Source: an uncultured Clostridium sp. (lineage in GTDB: Bacteria; Bacillota; Clostridia; Clostridiales; Clostridiaceae). Taken from it: a stretch of DNA of 64,000 nt. The notes beneath the pieces are model-generated. The model was not told where the DNA came from. It ran no database searches and was given only the letters and a program-made list of their open reading frames with translations. The position numbers and the translations under genes were made by a program. Shown piece after piece: positions 35,294 through 44,467 of this stretch (the stretch's first letter is position 1; each line of letters opens with the position of its first letter). The DNA lies in the NCBI RefSeq assembly GCF_900769625.1, contig NZ_CAAGHK010000069.1, positions 13,161 through 77,160 of the forward strand, in the 5' to 3' direction.

Positions 35294-36841
35294 TTAAATA
35301 AGATTTTTTCTATATGAACTGGGAGTGAAACCAGTAAATTTTTTGAATACCTTAGAGAAATAACTTTGATCAGAATATCCAACCATAGAACTTACAGCTG
35401 AAATTGACATATCTTGCTTTAAGAATTCACATGCTTTCTCAATTCTAATTTTGTTTAGAAATTCATTGAAACCTTCCTGATTATGTGAACTAAAATAAGA
35501 TGAAAGGTAATAGTAATTGAAATTGAATTTTTTGGAAACGTCAGTTAATGTAAGAGGTTCAGCATAATTCACCTGTATATATTGGATTATTTTATTAATT
35601 ATATGGTAATTAAAGGTGGTTTCGTGCTTATTAATTAATTCTTTGAATGTATCACGTATTTCCTCACATATTGTGATAAGATCTTCTGCATATATAGCCT
35701 GGTCAATTTCAGTAAAAAATTTATGTTTCAATGAGTTAATTTCAAAATGGTCGATATTTAATGTCTCAAGATTTGATATAGCATTATAAGTGCAGTTCTG
35801 TAATATATTTTTCAGTTCAAATTCAGTTGAATCTTTATGTCTAATTACTTGCGAAATATGTTCTAGCAGCATATCAAAAGCACTAACTATATTTAGTGAT
35901 GACATAAGTTCGGCAAATGACTTGAAGTTAAAACTTTTTTCATCAGACACCTCGGTATAATCATTTGATGCATAAAAACAAGATTTTCTATTAAAGAAAT
36001 ATTGTGAACATAAAAATAAGAAATTCTCATCATATATATGTTTTATGTCTTTTAATGAGTGAAAAACTTTACTTAATACTAAAAAGCTTTTTGGAAAATT
36101 CATAGAAAATTTTTCAGAGAAACTTTTCAACTCATATATTAAATTCGAGTTATTTTCATGTTTGAAATTTATTAAACAAATTACAATTTCATTATCAAGA
36201 ACTATTGTTTTATATACTGATTTAGTAAAATTAGATGAAAAGAATGTGTCTAATTGTGAAACTAGTTCTGTGATAAGCGTATTTCTTTCCGTATAATCTT
36301 TGAAGAGTTTCTTGACATTTATTCCAAATAGATAAAATTCATCATGTATAAATAATTCATTTAATTCGTTAAAGTTAATATCAGAATTAAAACCAAGGAT
36401 TAATCTTTTTAGTACTGTTTCCGTATGTTGTGCATTGCTCGATGATAAAGTGAAATTATTAATTCTGCCAGCAGCTTTTTTTAATGAATTAAGCAATGAA
36501 TCAAGTTCCAGTGTAGGTTTCAATAAGTAATCGATTGCACCATTTTGAAATGAAGATTTCACATATTCAAAATCACTATAACTGCTTAAAATAATTATTG
36601 ATATGTCTGGATAATTATTTTGAATATATTGGCTTAATTCAATACCATCAATTTGTGGCATTACTATATCAGAAATAATAATATGTGGCTGTTCTTTTTT
36701 TATAAGCTCAATTGCTTCCTGACCGTTAGAAGCTTGTCCTATAATTTTAAAACCTTCTTTTTCCCAATCAGTCATGTATTTTATGCCTTGTCTCATAATA
36801 AATTCGTCATCAATAATTAAAATTTTACAAAGATCATTCAA
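35294..36841 (-). CDS. Response regulator, YesN type (receiver plus AraC DNA-binding domain)
   Basis: 515 residues. The receiver domain has ILIIDDEF and Asp58 in IIISDIVMPQIDG. A middle region of about 270 residues has no recognised domain. The C-terminal AraC helix-turn-helix pair includes LTDVSKKFNFNYYYLSSYFS and SMVGYSDQSYFSKVFKKFTG. It is the first gene of a minus-strand operon with the YesM-type kinase and is divergent from galM-lacZ, its likely targets. Confidence 0.93.
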   Translation of the reverse strand: MNDLCKILIIDDEFIMRQGIKYMTDWEKEGFKIIGQASNGQEAIELIKKEQPHIIISDIVMPQIDGIELSQYIQNNYPDISIIILSSYSDFEYVKSSFQNGAIDYLLKPTLELDSLLNSLKKAAGRINNFTLSSSNAQHTETVLKRLILGFNSDINFNELNELFIHDEFYLFGINVKKLFKDYTERNTLITELVSQLDTFFSSNFTKSVYKTIVLDNEIVICLINFKHENNSNLIYELKSFSEKFSMNFPKSFLVLSKVFHSLKDIKHIYDENFLFLCSQYFFNRKSCFYASNDYTEVSDEKSFNFKSFAELMSSLNIVSAFDMLLEHISQVIRHKDSTEFELKNILQNCTYNAISNLETLNIDHFEINSLKHKFFTEIDQAIYAEDLITICEEIRDTFKELINKHETTFNYHIINKIIQYIQVNYAEPLTLTDVSKKFNFNYYYLSSYFSSHNQEGFNEFLNKIRIEKACEFLKQDMSISAVSSMVGYSDQSYFSKVFKKFTGFTPSSYRKNLI

Positions 36842-36941
36842 TTTTTAAGCACCTCAAATTCGAAAATAAAGTAATGTAATACAAAATTTATTAAGTTATT
36901 TAAATTATAAAGCATTTTAAAAAGGTTTTCAAATGATATTC

Positions 36942-36995
36942 TTTAGTAAAAAACAAGTAAAAAATGTTGACTTTTTACTAAAAAAGAGATAAAAT
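36942..36995 (+). promoter_or_regulatory. Promoter of galM-lacZ with an inverted-repeat operator
   Basis: TTGACT (36967-36972), a 17-bp spacer and TAAAAT (36990-36995) form a good sigma-A promoter. A perfect 11-bp inverted repeat (TTTAGTAAAAA 36942-36952 / TTTTTACTAAA 36972-36982) overlaps the -35 box and the spacer. Confidence 0.65.
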
Positions 36996-37032
36996 TTACT
37001 TATGAAAACTATTACAAAGAGGTGGTAGCAGT

Positions 37033-38088
37033 ATGTCAATAGTAAAAAACTTTTTTGGAAAAACATCCAAAAATGAAGAAATATATTCTTTTATTTTAGA
37101 AAATAATACTGGAATGAAGGTAAAAATTATAAATTACGGTGCAACTGTAGTATCAATTATTGTAAAAGATAAAAATGAAGAATACGGTGATGTAGTTCTT
37201 GGATATGATACTGTTGAAGGATATGAAAATGGGGATAAGTATTTTGGCGCTGTTGTAGGAAGATGTGCAAACAGAATCGCAGACGGAATTTTTAATCTTA
37301 ACGGAAAAAAGTACAAGTTATGTACTAATAATGATGTAAATCATCTTCATGGAGGAGAAATAGGATTTAATAAGGTAGTATGGGATGTTGTAGATTTTGA
37401 CAGCAAGTCAGATTTTCTTGAATTGACATATACGAGCAAAGATGGCGAAGAGGGATATCCAGGAAATCTTAAAGTTAATGTTAAATATACTCTTACAGAA
37501 GATAATTCATTAGAAATAGAATATAAAGCTGTAAGTGATGCTGATACAGTAGTTAATCTTACAAATCATTCTTATTTTAATTTAGGTGGACATGATTCAG
37601 GAGATGCACTAAACCATATGGTAATGATTAATAGCGATGAATTTACAGTTAACAATGAAAAGTCAGTTCCTACAGGGGAAATAAGATTTGTAGAGGGAAC
37701 ACCAATGGATTTTAGAAAATTCAACAGAGTTGGGGAAAATATAGATTGTGATTATGAGCAGATAGTATTAGGATGTGGCTTTGATCATAACTGGGTATTA
37801 AAAGAAAACGGAAATGAAATGCAGAAAGCAGCTGAAATAGTGGAAGAAAATAGTGGGAGAAAACTTGAAGTATTCACTACAATGCCTGGGATACAGTTTT
37901 ATAGTGCAAACTTTCTAGATGGTTCAGATATTGGGAAGAATAATACTCCATATGAAAGAAGAGCAGGTTTATGCTTTGAAACACAGTATGCACCAAATGC
38001 TATAAACATGCCAGAATTTAAATCAACAATACTTAAAGCTGGAGAACATTATAATGAAAAAACAGCTTATAAATTTACAACAATATAG
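37033..38088 (+). CDS. galM: Galactose mutarotase (aldose 1-epimerase)
   Basis: 351 residues. It interconverts beta- and alpha-galactose before galactokinase. The catalytic His is in VVNLTNHSYFNLGGH, the catalytic Glu in CFETQYAPNA, and the sugar-binding NRIADG and HLHGG motifs are present. GAGGTGG site upstream. It lies between the regulator pair and lacZ, consistent with handling the beta-galactose released by GH2/GH42 enzymes. No galK, galT or galE is in this window. Confidence 0.94.
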   Translation: MSIVKNFFGKTSKNEEIYSFILENNTGMKVKIINYGATVVSIIVKDKNEEYGDVVLGYDTVEGYENGDKYFGAVVGRCANRIADGIFNLNGKKYKLCTNNDVNHLHGGEIGFNKVVWDVVDFDSKSDFLELTYTSKDGEEGYPGNLKVNVKYTLTEDNSLEIEYKAVSDADTVVNLTNHSYFNLGGHDSGDALNHMVMINSDEFTVNNEKSVPTGEIRFVEGTPMDFRKFNRVGENIDCDYEQIVLGCGFDHNWVLKENGNEMQKAAEIVEENSGRKLEVFTTMPGIQFYSANFLDGSDIGKNNTPYERRAGLCFETQYAPNAINMPEFKSTILKAGEHYNEKTAYKFTTI

Positions 38089-38114
38089 ATAGTACAAACA
38101 GATTATACATTCCA

Positions 38115-38141
38115 AATTAATAATTGACATTGGACAGTTGA
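38115..38141 (+). repeat. Dispersed 27-bp intergenic repeat, copy A
   Basis: AATTAATAATTGACATTGGA and the following 7 bases match 24 of 27 positions of the inverted copy at 49366-49392. Confidence 0.6.
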
Positions 38142-38226
38142 TGTGAAAATCATATAAGGATTTATTAATTACTATGATTAGAACTTATATATATAAATAA
38201 TAATATTTAAGAAAGAAGGATGAGTT

Positions 38227-41200
38227 ATGAAAACGAGAGAATTTACACTTGACTGGCTTGAAAATCCAGAAGTATTTAGAGTTAACAGAATAGATGCACA
38301 TTCGGACCATTGGTTTTATGAGAATTTAAATGAAATAGATTTAGAAGATAAAATGCCTCTTAGACAATATCTTAATGGTAAATGGAGATTTTCATATAGC
38401 GAAAATCCAAGCTTAAGACTTAAGGATTTCTATAAGGAAGATTTTAATGTAGATGGATTTGATTACATTGAAGTACCAGGACATATTCAATTACAGGGAT
38501 ATGACAAGTGCCAGTACATAAATACAATGTATCCATGGGAAGGTCACGATGAATTAAGACCACCTCATATTTCTAAAACATATAATCCAGTAGGAAGTTA
38601 TGTAAAATACTTTGAAGTAAATGAAGGACTTAAGAATAAACAGACATTCATTTCGTTCCAGGGCGTTGAAACTGCATTTTATGTATGGGTTAATGGTGAA
38701 TTTGTAGGATTCAGCGAAGATACATTTACACCATCAGAATTTGATATTACAGAATACTTAAAAGAAGGTTCAAACAAACTTGCTGTTGAAGTTTATAAGA
38801 GAAGCAGTGCGAGCTGGATCGAAGATCAGGATTTCTGGAGATTCTCAGGAATATTCAGAGATGTGTATTTATATGCAGTACCAAAAACACATATCAATGA
38901 TATTTTTGTAAAAACAGAATTAAGCAGTGATTATAAGGATGCAAAATTAAATGCTGAACTTAAAATTACTGGAGAAATCAAAGGGAACATTGAAGCATAT
39001 TTAGAGGATAAAGAAGGAAACAAGATTGCTGCATGTAAAGAAAGTATAGTTTCAGAAAATATGACTATATCTTTAGAAGCAGGGGATGTAAAGCTTTGGA
39101 GTGCTGAAGTTCCAAATTTATATACATTAAAGATTTTAGTTAATGACGAAAATGGAAACTTAGTTGAAGCAGTACCACAAAGAGTAGGTTTCAGACATTT
39201 TGAACTTACTGATAAGATAATGAAGATAAATGGCAAAAGAATTGTATTCAAGGGTGTAAATCGTCATGAATTCAGTGCTAGACGTGGACGTTCGATAACT
39301 AAGGAAGATATGATCTGGGATATCAAGTTCATGAAGAGACATAATATAAATGCAGTAAGAACTTCACATTATCCAAATCAAAGCTTATGGTACAGACTTT
39401 GTGATGAATATGGAATTTATTTAATAGATGAAACAAACCTTGAAAGCCATGGTTCATGGCAGAAGATGGGGGTATGTTCTCCTGAATGGAATGTACCAGG
39501 AAACTTACCTGAATGGCAGGCTTGTGTGTTAGACAGAGCAGAATCAATGCTTGAACGTGATAAGAATCATCCAGCTATAGTAATATGGTCATGCGGTAAT
39601 GAATCATATGCTGGTGAAGATATATTCCAAATGTCAGAATACTTCAGAAAGAAAGATCCATCACGTGTTGTTCACTATGAAGGTGTTTTCTGGAACAGAG
39701 AATATGATAAGATCAGTGACATGGAAAGCAGAATGTATGCAAAAGTTGCCGACATTGAAGAATATTTAGATAATAATCCACAAAAGCCATACATAAGCTG
39801 TGAATATATGCATGCTATGGGTAACTCATGTGGAGGATTGAAGAAATACATAGAACTTGAAAATAAGTATCCTATGTATCAAGGTGGATTCATCTGGGAT
39901 TACGGTGATCAGGCACTTTACAGAACAGCACCAAACGGAAAGGAAGTATTATCATATGGTGGTGATTTCACAGACAGACCAAGTGATTATAACTTCTCTG
40001 GAAATGGACTGATTTTTGCAGACAGAACTGAATCATCAAAGGCTCAGGAAGTAAAATATTTATATCAAAATATTAAATTTATACCTGATGAAAAGGGAGT
40101 TCTTATAAAGAACGAAAATCTTTTTGTAAATGTTGATAAATATGATTTAAAATTTACTGTTGAAAGAGAAGGTGAATTATTGCAAAGCGGTACAATAAAT
40201 GTATCTGTTGAAGCTGGTGAAGAAAAATATGTTGAACTTCCAATAAATGATTACAGTAGTGAAAAAGAAGTTGTATTAACAGTATCAGCAGTATTAAAGA
40301 GTGATGAATTCTGGGCTGAAGCTGGATATGAAGTAGGATTTGGTCAGGCTGTTATAAAAGGAAATTTTAAAGAAGAAAAAGCATCAAAATCTAAATTGAA
40401 GGTTGTACATGGAGATGTTAACATAGGTATACACGGAGATGCATTTAAGGTGATTTTCTCTAAGCAGGAAGGCGGAATTGTATCTTTAAGATATGCAGGA
40501 AAAGAATTCATTACAAGAGTTCCAAAGCCTTACTACTGGAGAGCAACTACCGATAATGACAGAGGAAATAAGCATGAATTCAGATGTATACAATGGATGG
40601 GGGCTACTGTTGGACAGAAACATTGTGATTTCTCACTTGAAGAAAAAGAAGATTCAATTGTATTAAAATATGTTTATGAACTGCCAACAATTCCAGCAAC
40701 AAAAGTTAACATGACATATGTTATTGAAGAAGATGGAGTTATTAAAGTAAATGTACTTTATAATGGGGTGGAAGGACTTCCAGAACTTCCAATGCTAGGA
40801 ATGAACTTCAGATTATTAGCAGAATTCAATTCATTTAAATGGTATGGAAGAGGACAGGAAGAAAACTACATTGACAGAAATGAAGGAGCTAAATTAGGAG
40901 TATTCAGCAGTACACCTGTAGAAAACCTATCTAAGTATTTAGTACCTCAGGAATGTGGAAACAGAACAGATACAAGATGGGTTGAAGTTAGAAATAAAAA
41001 TGGAGAAGGACTTAGATTTTCTTATGATGAAGTACCATTTGAATTCAGCGTATTACCATACAACTGTATGGAACTAGAAAATGCTCTTCATCAAGAAGAC
41101 TTACCACCAGTTAATTTCACTAATGTAAATATTATTGGAAAGCAGATGGGTGTCGGAGGAGATGATAGCTGGGGCGCTCCAGTTCTTAAGGAATATTGTA

Positions 41201-41253
41201 TAGATTCAAGCAGAAACCTTGAATATACATTTAAAATTTCAGGTTTAAGATAA
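38227..41253 (+). CDS. lacZ: Beta-galactosidase, GH2 (LacZ type)
   Basis: 1008 residues in the five-domain LacZ architecture: sugar-binding N-domain (WFYENLNEIDLEDKMPLRQY onward), two Ig-like domains, TIM barrel, and the C-terminal beta-sandwich. The acid/base is Glu459 (IWSCGNES), the nucleophile Glu526 (ISCEYMHAMGNS), and the family signature INGKRIVFKGVNRHEF is present. It hydrolyses lactose and related galactosides in the cytoplasm. AAGGATGAG site before ATG. It follows galM after about 140 bases and is closed by a strong terminator. Confidence 0.96.
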   Translation: MKTREFTLDWLENPEVFRVNRIDAHSDHWFYENLNEIDLEDKMPLRQYLNGKWRFSYSENPSLRLKDFYKEDFNVDGFDYIEVPGHIQLQGYDKCQYINTMYPWEGHDELRPPHISKTYNPVGSYVKYFEVNEGLKNKQTFISFQGVETAFYVWVNGEFVGFSEDTFTPSEFDITEYLKEGSNKLAVEVYKRSSASWIEDQDFWRFSGIFRDVYLYAVPKTHINDIFVKTELSSDYKDAKLNAELKITGEIKGNIEAYLEDKEGNKIAACKESIVSENMTISLEAGDVKLWSAEVPNLYTLKILVNDENGNLVEAVPQRVGFRHFELTDKIMKINGKRIVFKGVNRHEFSARRGRSITKEDMIWDIKFMKRHNINAVRTSHYPNQSLWYRLCDEYGIYLIDETNLESHGSWQKMGVCSPEWNVPGNLPEWQACVLDRAESMLERDKNHPAIVIWSCGNESYAGEDIFQMSEYFRKKDPSRVVHYEGVFWNREYDKISDMESRMYAKVADIEEYLDNNPQKPYISCEYMHAMGNSCGGLKKYIELENKYPMYQGGFIWDYGDQALYRTAPNGKEVLSYGGDFTDRPSDYNFSGNGLIFADRTESSKAQEVKYLYQNIKFIPDEKGVLIKNENLFVNVDKYDLKFTVEREGELLQSGTINVSVEAGEEKYVELPINDYSSEKEVVLTVSAVLKSDEFWAEAGYEVGFGQAVIKGNFKEEKASKSKLKVVHGDVNIGIHGDAFKVIFSKQEGGIVSLRYAGKEFITRVPKPYYWRATTDNDRGNKHEFRCIQWMGATVGQKHCDFSLEEKEDSIVLKYVYELPTIPATKVNMTYVIEEDGVIKVNVLYNGVEGLPELPMLGMNFRLLAEFNSFKWYGRGQEENYIDRNEGAKLGVFSSTPVENLSKYLVPQECGNRTDTRWVEVRNKNGEGLRFSYDEVPFEFSVLPYNCMELENALHQEDLPPVNFTNVNIIGKQMGVGGDDSWGAPVLKEYCIDSSRNLEYTFKISGLR

Positions 41254-41307
41254 TAATTAAAAATTAAAGGCTTTCGATATGAGAGAAGAATAAATTAATA
41301 AATAAGA

Positions 41308-41359
41308 AAAAGCACTATATCAATTTATATTAACATAGTATAAATGATATAGTGCTTTT
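41308..41359 (+). terminator. Terminator after lacZ
   Basis: Perfect 15-bp stem (AAAAGCACTATATCA / TGATATAGTGCTTTT), then CTTT. Confidence 0.88.
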
Positions 41360-41459
41360 CTTTATATAAATGGTTATAATTTAGACATGATAATGACATA
41401 GATAATAAGTATAATTAAATTAATATTATATATGGAGATAAGATGGAGAGAAATTAAGG

Positions 41460-42368
41460 ATGAAAGATAATAAATTAAAGAAATTTATCTGTATGATAAT
41501 TACAATACTTGGAATATCATTTGTAACATCAGGATGCTCAACTGACGAAGCAAAAAAAATCAATAATGAAAATTACTCGGAAGATAGTATTGTTAATGAG
41601 GTAGAAAGTATAGAAAATGCACCTTTTAAAGTAACGTATATGAATGTGGGTAAAGCGGATTGTATTCTCATTACAATAGATGATAAATCAATAATGATAG
41701 ATACTGGTTTAAATAGCACAAAGAAAGATGTTATTTCAGAACTGAAAGAAAGAAAAATTGATGAATTAGATTATCTTATTCTCACTCATATGGATAAAGA
41801 TCATATTGGCGGAGCTGATGCAGTACTGGAGAATATTAAAATAAATAATATTGTTCAGGCTGATTATGTAAAAGATAGCAAGCAGTATGAACAGTATGTA
41901 AAGTCAGTAAAAGAAAATAATATAGAACCTGTCCTTCTTCATGGGAGTATAAATACAGTAATTAATGGTGCAGAGATAAATATATATTCTGCAGAAAAGA
42001 ATACATATTCTCAATCTAATGATTATTCTATAATTGTAGGTATAACATATGGAAATTACAGCTTCTTATTTGCAGGGGATGCAGAAGAAGAGCGCCTTGC
42101 TGAATTTATAAAAATGAATGATAAAAGATATGATGTAGTAAAAATACCTCATCACGGAAGGATAAATGCTTTTAGTGAGGAATTTATAAAATCAATAAAT
42201 CCTTCATATTCAATAATAACATGTTCTGATGAAGATAGAGCAGATGATGAAATGCTTGATATGCTGGAAAAGTATAAGGTAAAAGTATTATTGACTTCCG
42301 ATGGTGAGGTTACAATTGAAACTGACGGAAGCGATATAAGTATTTATCAGAAGCATGATAAAAGGTGA
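41460..42368 (+). CDS. ComEC-like metallo-beta-lactamase-fold lipoprotein
   Basis: 302 residues. The signal peptide has a lipobox VTSGC with Cys26, so the protein is anchored outside the membrane. The MBL domain resembles the C-terminal domain of ComEC: VTYMNVGKADCILI, then LILTHMDKDHIGGADAV (metal-binding HxDKDH), FLFAGDAEEER and VKIPHHGR. Such stand-alone proteins are extracellular nucleases or phosphodiesterases; the exact substrate is unknown. It is monocistronic. Confidence 0.88.
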   Translation: MKDNKLKKFICMIITILGISFVTSGCSTDEAKKINNENYSEDSIVNEVESIENAPFKVTYMNVGKADCILITIDDKSIMIDTGLNSTKKDVISELKERKIDELDYLILTHMDKDHIGGADAVLENIKINNIVQADYVKDSKQYEQYVKSVKENNIEPVLLHGSINTVINGAEINIYSAEKNTYSQSNDYSIIVGITYGNYSFLFAGDAEEERLAEFIKMNDKRYDVVKIPHHGRINAFSEEFIKSINPSYSIITCSDEDRADDEMLDMLEKYKVKVLLTSDGEVTIETDGSDISIYQKHDKR

Positions 42369-42786
42369 TAATGAACAACTATAGTTTAAAGAGATATTTA
42401 TAAATCAGATACGTTGTAGTGTCTGTTTATATATGTCTCTTTTGAGTGTGAGTTTGTTTAATTAAACTAAGTATTAATATTTTTAGATTAAGTTTGGTAT
42501 GAAATTTCTTGAAAAAAGTGTTGATATTTTTCATTTTAACCCTCCTTGAGATGTATAGTAAGAAATTACTTGATACAAATTAATGATAATATTATACTAT
42601 ATATTATAAAAAATGTAAAATATTATACAATAGTAATTTAAATCTAAAATAGATATATTATTTTAGATTGTGCTTAGAATAATTAAATAAAAACAATGAT
42701 TCTTATAATAATCTTTACTAATTACTAATAATAATTTAAAATGAAGCATAAACACTAACACAATGTAGTAAGAACGGGGTGATAAA
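42369..42786. other. 418-bp intergenic region
   Basis: It contains an imperfect hairpin at 42388-42442 (AAAGAGA / TCTCTTT base), possibly the terminator of the MBL gene. A 10-bp hairpin AATCTAAAAT / ATTTTAGATT lies at 42641-42669. No gene is supported. Confidence 0.5.
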
Positions 42787-43410
42787 ATGAAAAGGTTTTT
42801 AAGAGAATATGTTATGAAATTTGCAGATATGTTTGAAACTGTTATAGGTATTCTTTTAGCAGTAAGTATCGGAATATCTGTTATTTATCTTATAGGTGAT
42901 ATAAGATTAATTGTAACAAGTAACTCTGATTTAGAGAATTTCAATCAATATCTGGGAGTGGCGTTTAACCTTGTTATTGGAATAGAGTTTATAAAGATGC
43001 TATGTAAACATACGCCAGAAACTGTAATAGAGGTACTATTGTTTGCAATTGCAAGGAAATTAATTGTTGAACATACATCAACTTTGGAAAATTTAATAGG
43101 TATTATATCAATAGGTGTATTATTTGCTACAAGAAAATATCTTTTCTATAATTTTGATGAAGTTGATAAAACAATCTACAGGGGAAATGAAAGAGTGAAG
43201 AGAATAAATTTACTTGAACATATAGATATCCCTTATGATGATAAAGAGGATACTCTTGAAGATATATTACTAAAAGAAATCGATGCTAGAAACTTAGAAA
43301 TTGGAACAGGTGTATGTATATACTATCCTGGATTTGCATTAAGAATTGCAAAAATAAAAAATCATGTTATAACAAGAGTAGAAGTAATACGTTCTATCAA
43401 AAAGAAATAG
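42787..43410 (+). CDS. PsiE-like four-helix membrane protein with a C-terminal soluble domain
   Basis: 207 residues. Four hydrophobic helices fill residues 10-125, with the PsiE-like block IEFIKMLCKHTPETVIEVLL, then AIARKLIVEH. The remaining 80 residues form a charged soluble domain (DTLEDILLKEIDARNL, CIYYPGFALRIAKI) not found in E. coli PsiE. GGGGTG precedes the start. Function is unknown in the family (phosphate-starvation-inducible in E. coli). Confidence 0.7.
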   Translation: MKRFLREYVMKFADMFETVIGILLAVSIGISVIYLIGDIRLIVTSNSDLENFNQYLGVAFNLVIGIEFIKMLCKHTPETVIEVLLFAIARKLIVEHTSTLENLIGIISIGVLFATRKYLFYNFDEVDKTIYRGNERVKRINLLEHIDIPYDDKEDTLEDILLKEIDARNLEIGTGVCIYYPGFALRIAKIKNHVITRVEVIRSIKKK

Positions 43411-43426
43411 TCATATAATATCATTG

Positions 43427-43450
43427 TGCAGCAATATAAATATTGTTGCA
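43427..43450 (+). terminator. Hairpin after the PsiE-like gene
   Basis: An 11-bp stem with one G-U pair (TGCAGCAATAT / ATATTGTTGCA) and a 2-nt central loop; T-poor tail, so termination is uncertain. Confidence 0.5.
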
Positions 43451-43555
43451 TTATTAATAATAAAGATGAATGTAGTTGATGAGAATCTTTACTTTAAAGG
43501 TTCTTATTGATAATATTTACTTATAATAACATTAAGTAAGGGGGAGCTTGTAGTT

Positions 43556-44134
43556 TTGAATAATGATCGTACAACAAAAGGATTAATAGTATCAGCAGCA
43601 TGGGAGCTCTTTTATAAAAAGGGATATGATAATACAACGGTAGATGAAATAATAGAAAAGTCACATACATCAAAAGGAGCTTTCTATCATTATTTTAAAG
43701 GAAAGGATTCTCTTTTAAGTTCTCTTTCATATTTATTTGATAAAAAATATGAAATACTCATAAAGCATATAGATGGAAATATGAATAATTTTGATAAGCT
43801 CATTTATTTAAACAGGGAATTATTTAAGATGATAGAAGAGAGTGTTCCAATAGAACTTTTGGCATCACTCTATTCATCACAACTGATAACAAATGGTGAA
43901 AAACATCTTCTTGATGAAAATCGTGTTTATTACAGACTATTAAAAAAGATTATAGAAGATGGCCAGGATAATGGTGAGATTAAAAAGGAATCATCAAGTG
44001 AAGAAATAATGAAAGTTTATGCATTATGTGAAAGAGGATTGATTTATGATTGGTGTATAAGCAAGGGGAGTTATTCGTTATACAGGTATAGTGGAAAGCT
44101 TATGCCTATGTTTCTTCATGAATATAAAGTTTAG
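43556..44134 (+). CDS. TetR/AcrR-family transcriptional regulator
   Basis: 192 residues. The N-terminal DNA-binding domain contains NTTVDEIIEKSHTSKGAFYH (helix-turn-helix with the typical AFYHYF). The C-terminal ligand domain is divergent. It uses a TTG start at 43556 with GGGGGAG 9 bases upstream; no ATG fits. No obvious target operator is seen nearby; the adjacent symporter gene has its own promoter. Confidence 0.9.
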   Translation: MNNDRTTKGLIVSAAWELFYKKGYDNTTVDEIIEKSHTSKGAFYHYFKGKDSLLSSLSYLFDKKYEILIKHIDGNMNNFDKLIYLNRELFKMIEESVPIELLASLYSSQLITNGEKHLLDENRVYYRLLKKIIEDGQDNGEIKKESSSEEIMKVYALCERGLIYDWCISKGSYSLYRYSGKLMPMFLHEYKV

Positions 44135-44467
44135 AAAATAATTGAAATCAGAAATAATAGTTGAATAGTATATTAGAAATATCAACTTGTGCAAGGATAC
44201 TCGTTATGAGATTTTTGCACTTTTTTTATTTTACTGATGGAGTGAGAATTCTTTGAAGTTTGAATTATGAAATGTGATTCTCTTTGCCAGGTATTCATCA
44301 CATATTGTTATGAGGAATACTAATGTTTGCAACAATAATATGTAGAATTCAAGAATAATATGAAATTCTACATAAATTAACAAGATTATTGACATATTAT
44401 AAGATGGCTGATAATATATAAAGCATACTAAAACGATAGGAATTATTAATGAAAGAGGAGATAGCAA
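44135..44467. other. 333-bp intergenic region: terminator, two hairpins, promoter
   Basis: Terminator 44189-44227 (GTGCAA / TTGCAC base with TTTTTTT). Hairpins at 44291-44320 (9 of 10 bp) and 44342-44371 (GTAGAATT / AATTCTAC). Promoter at 44389-44417. No gene is supported. Confidence 0.7.
44389..44417 (+). promoter_or_regulatory. Sigma-A promoter of the cystine symporter gene
   Basis: Consensus TTGACA (44389-44394), 17-bp spacer, TAATAT (44412-44417), about 50 bp before the ATG. Confidence 0.7.

Noticed and set aside
44230..44388. T-box or other riboswitch upstream of the cystine symporter
   Set aside because: The two hairpins lie upstream of the recognised promoter, and no T-box (TGGNACCGCG-type) or S-box core is present.
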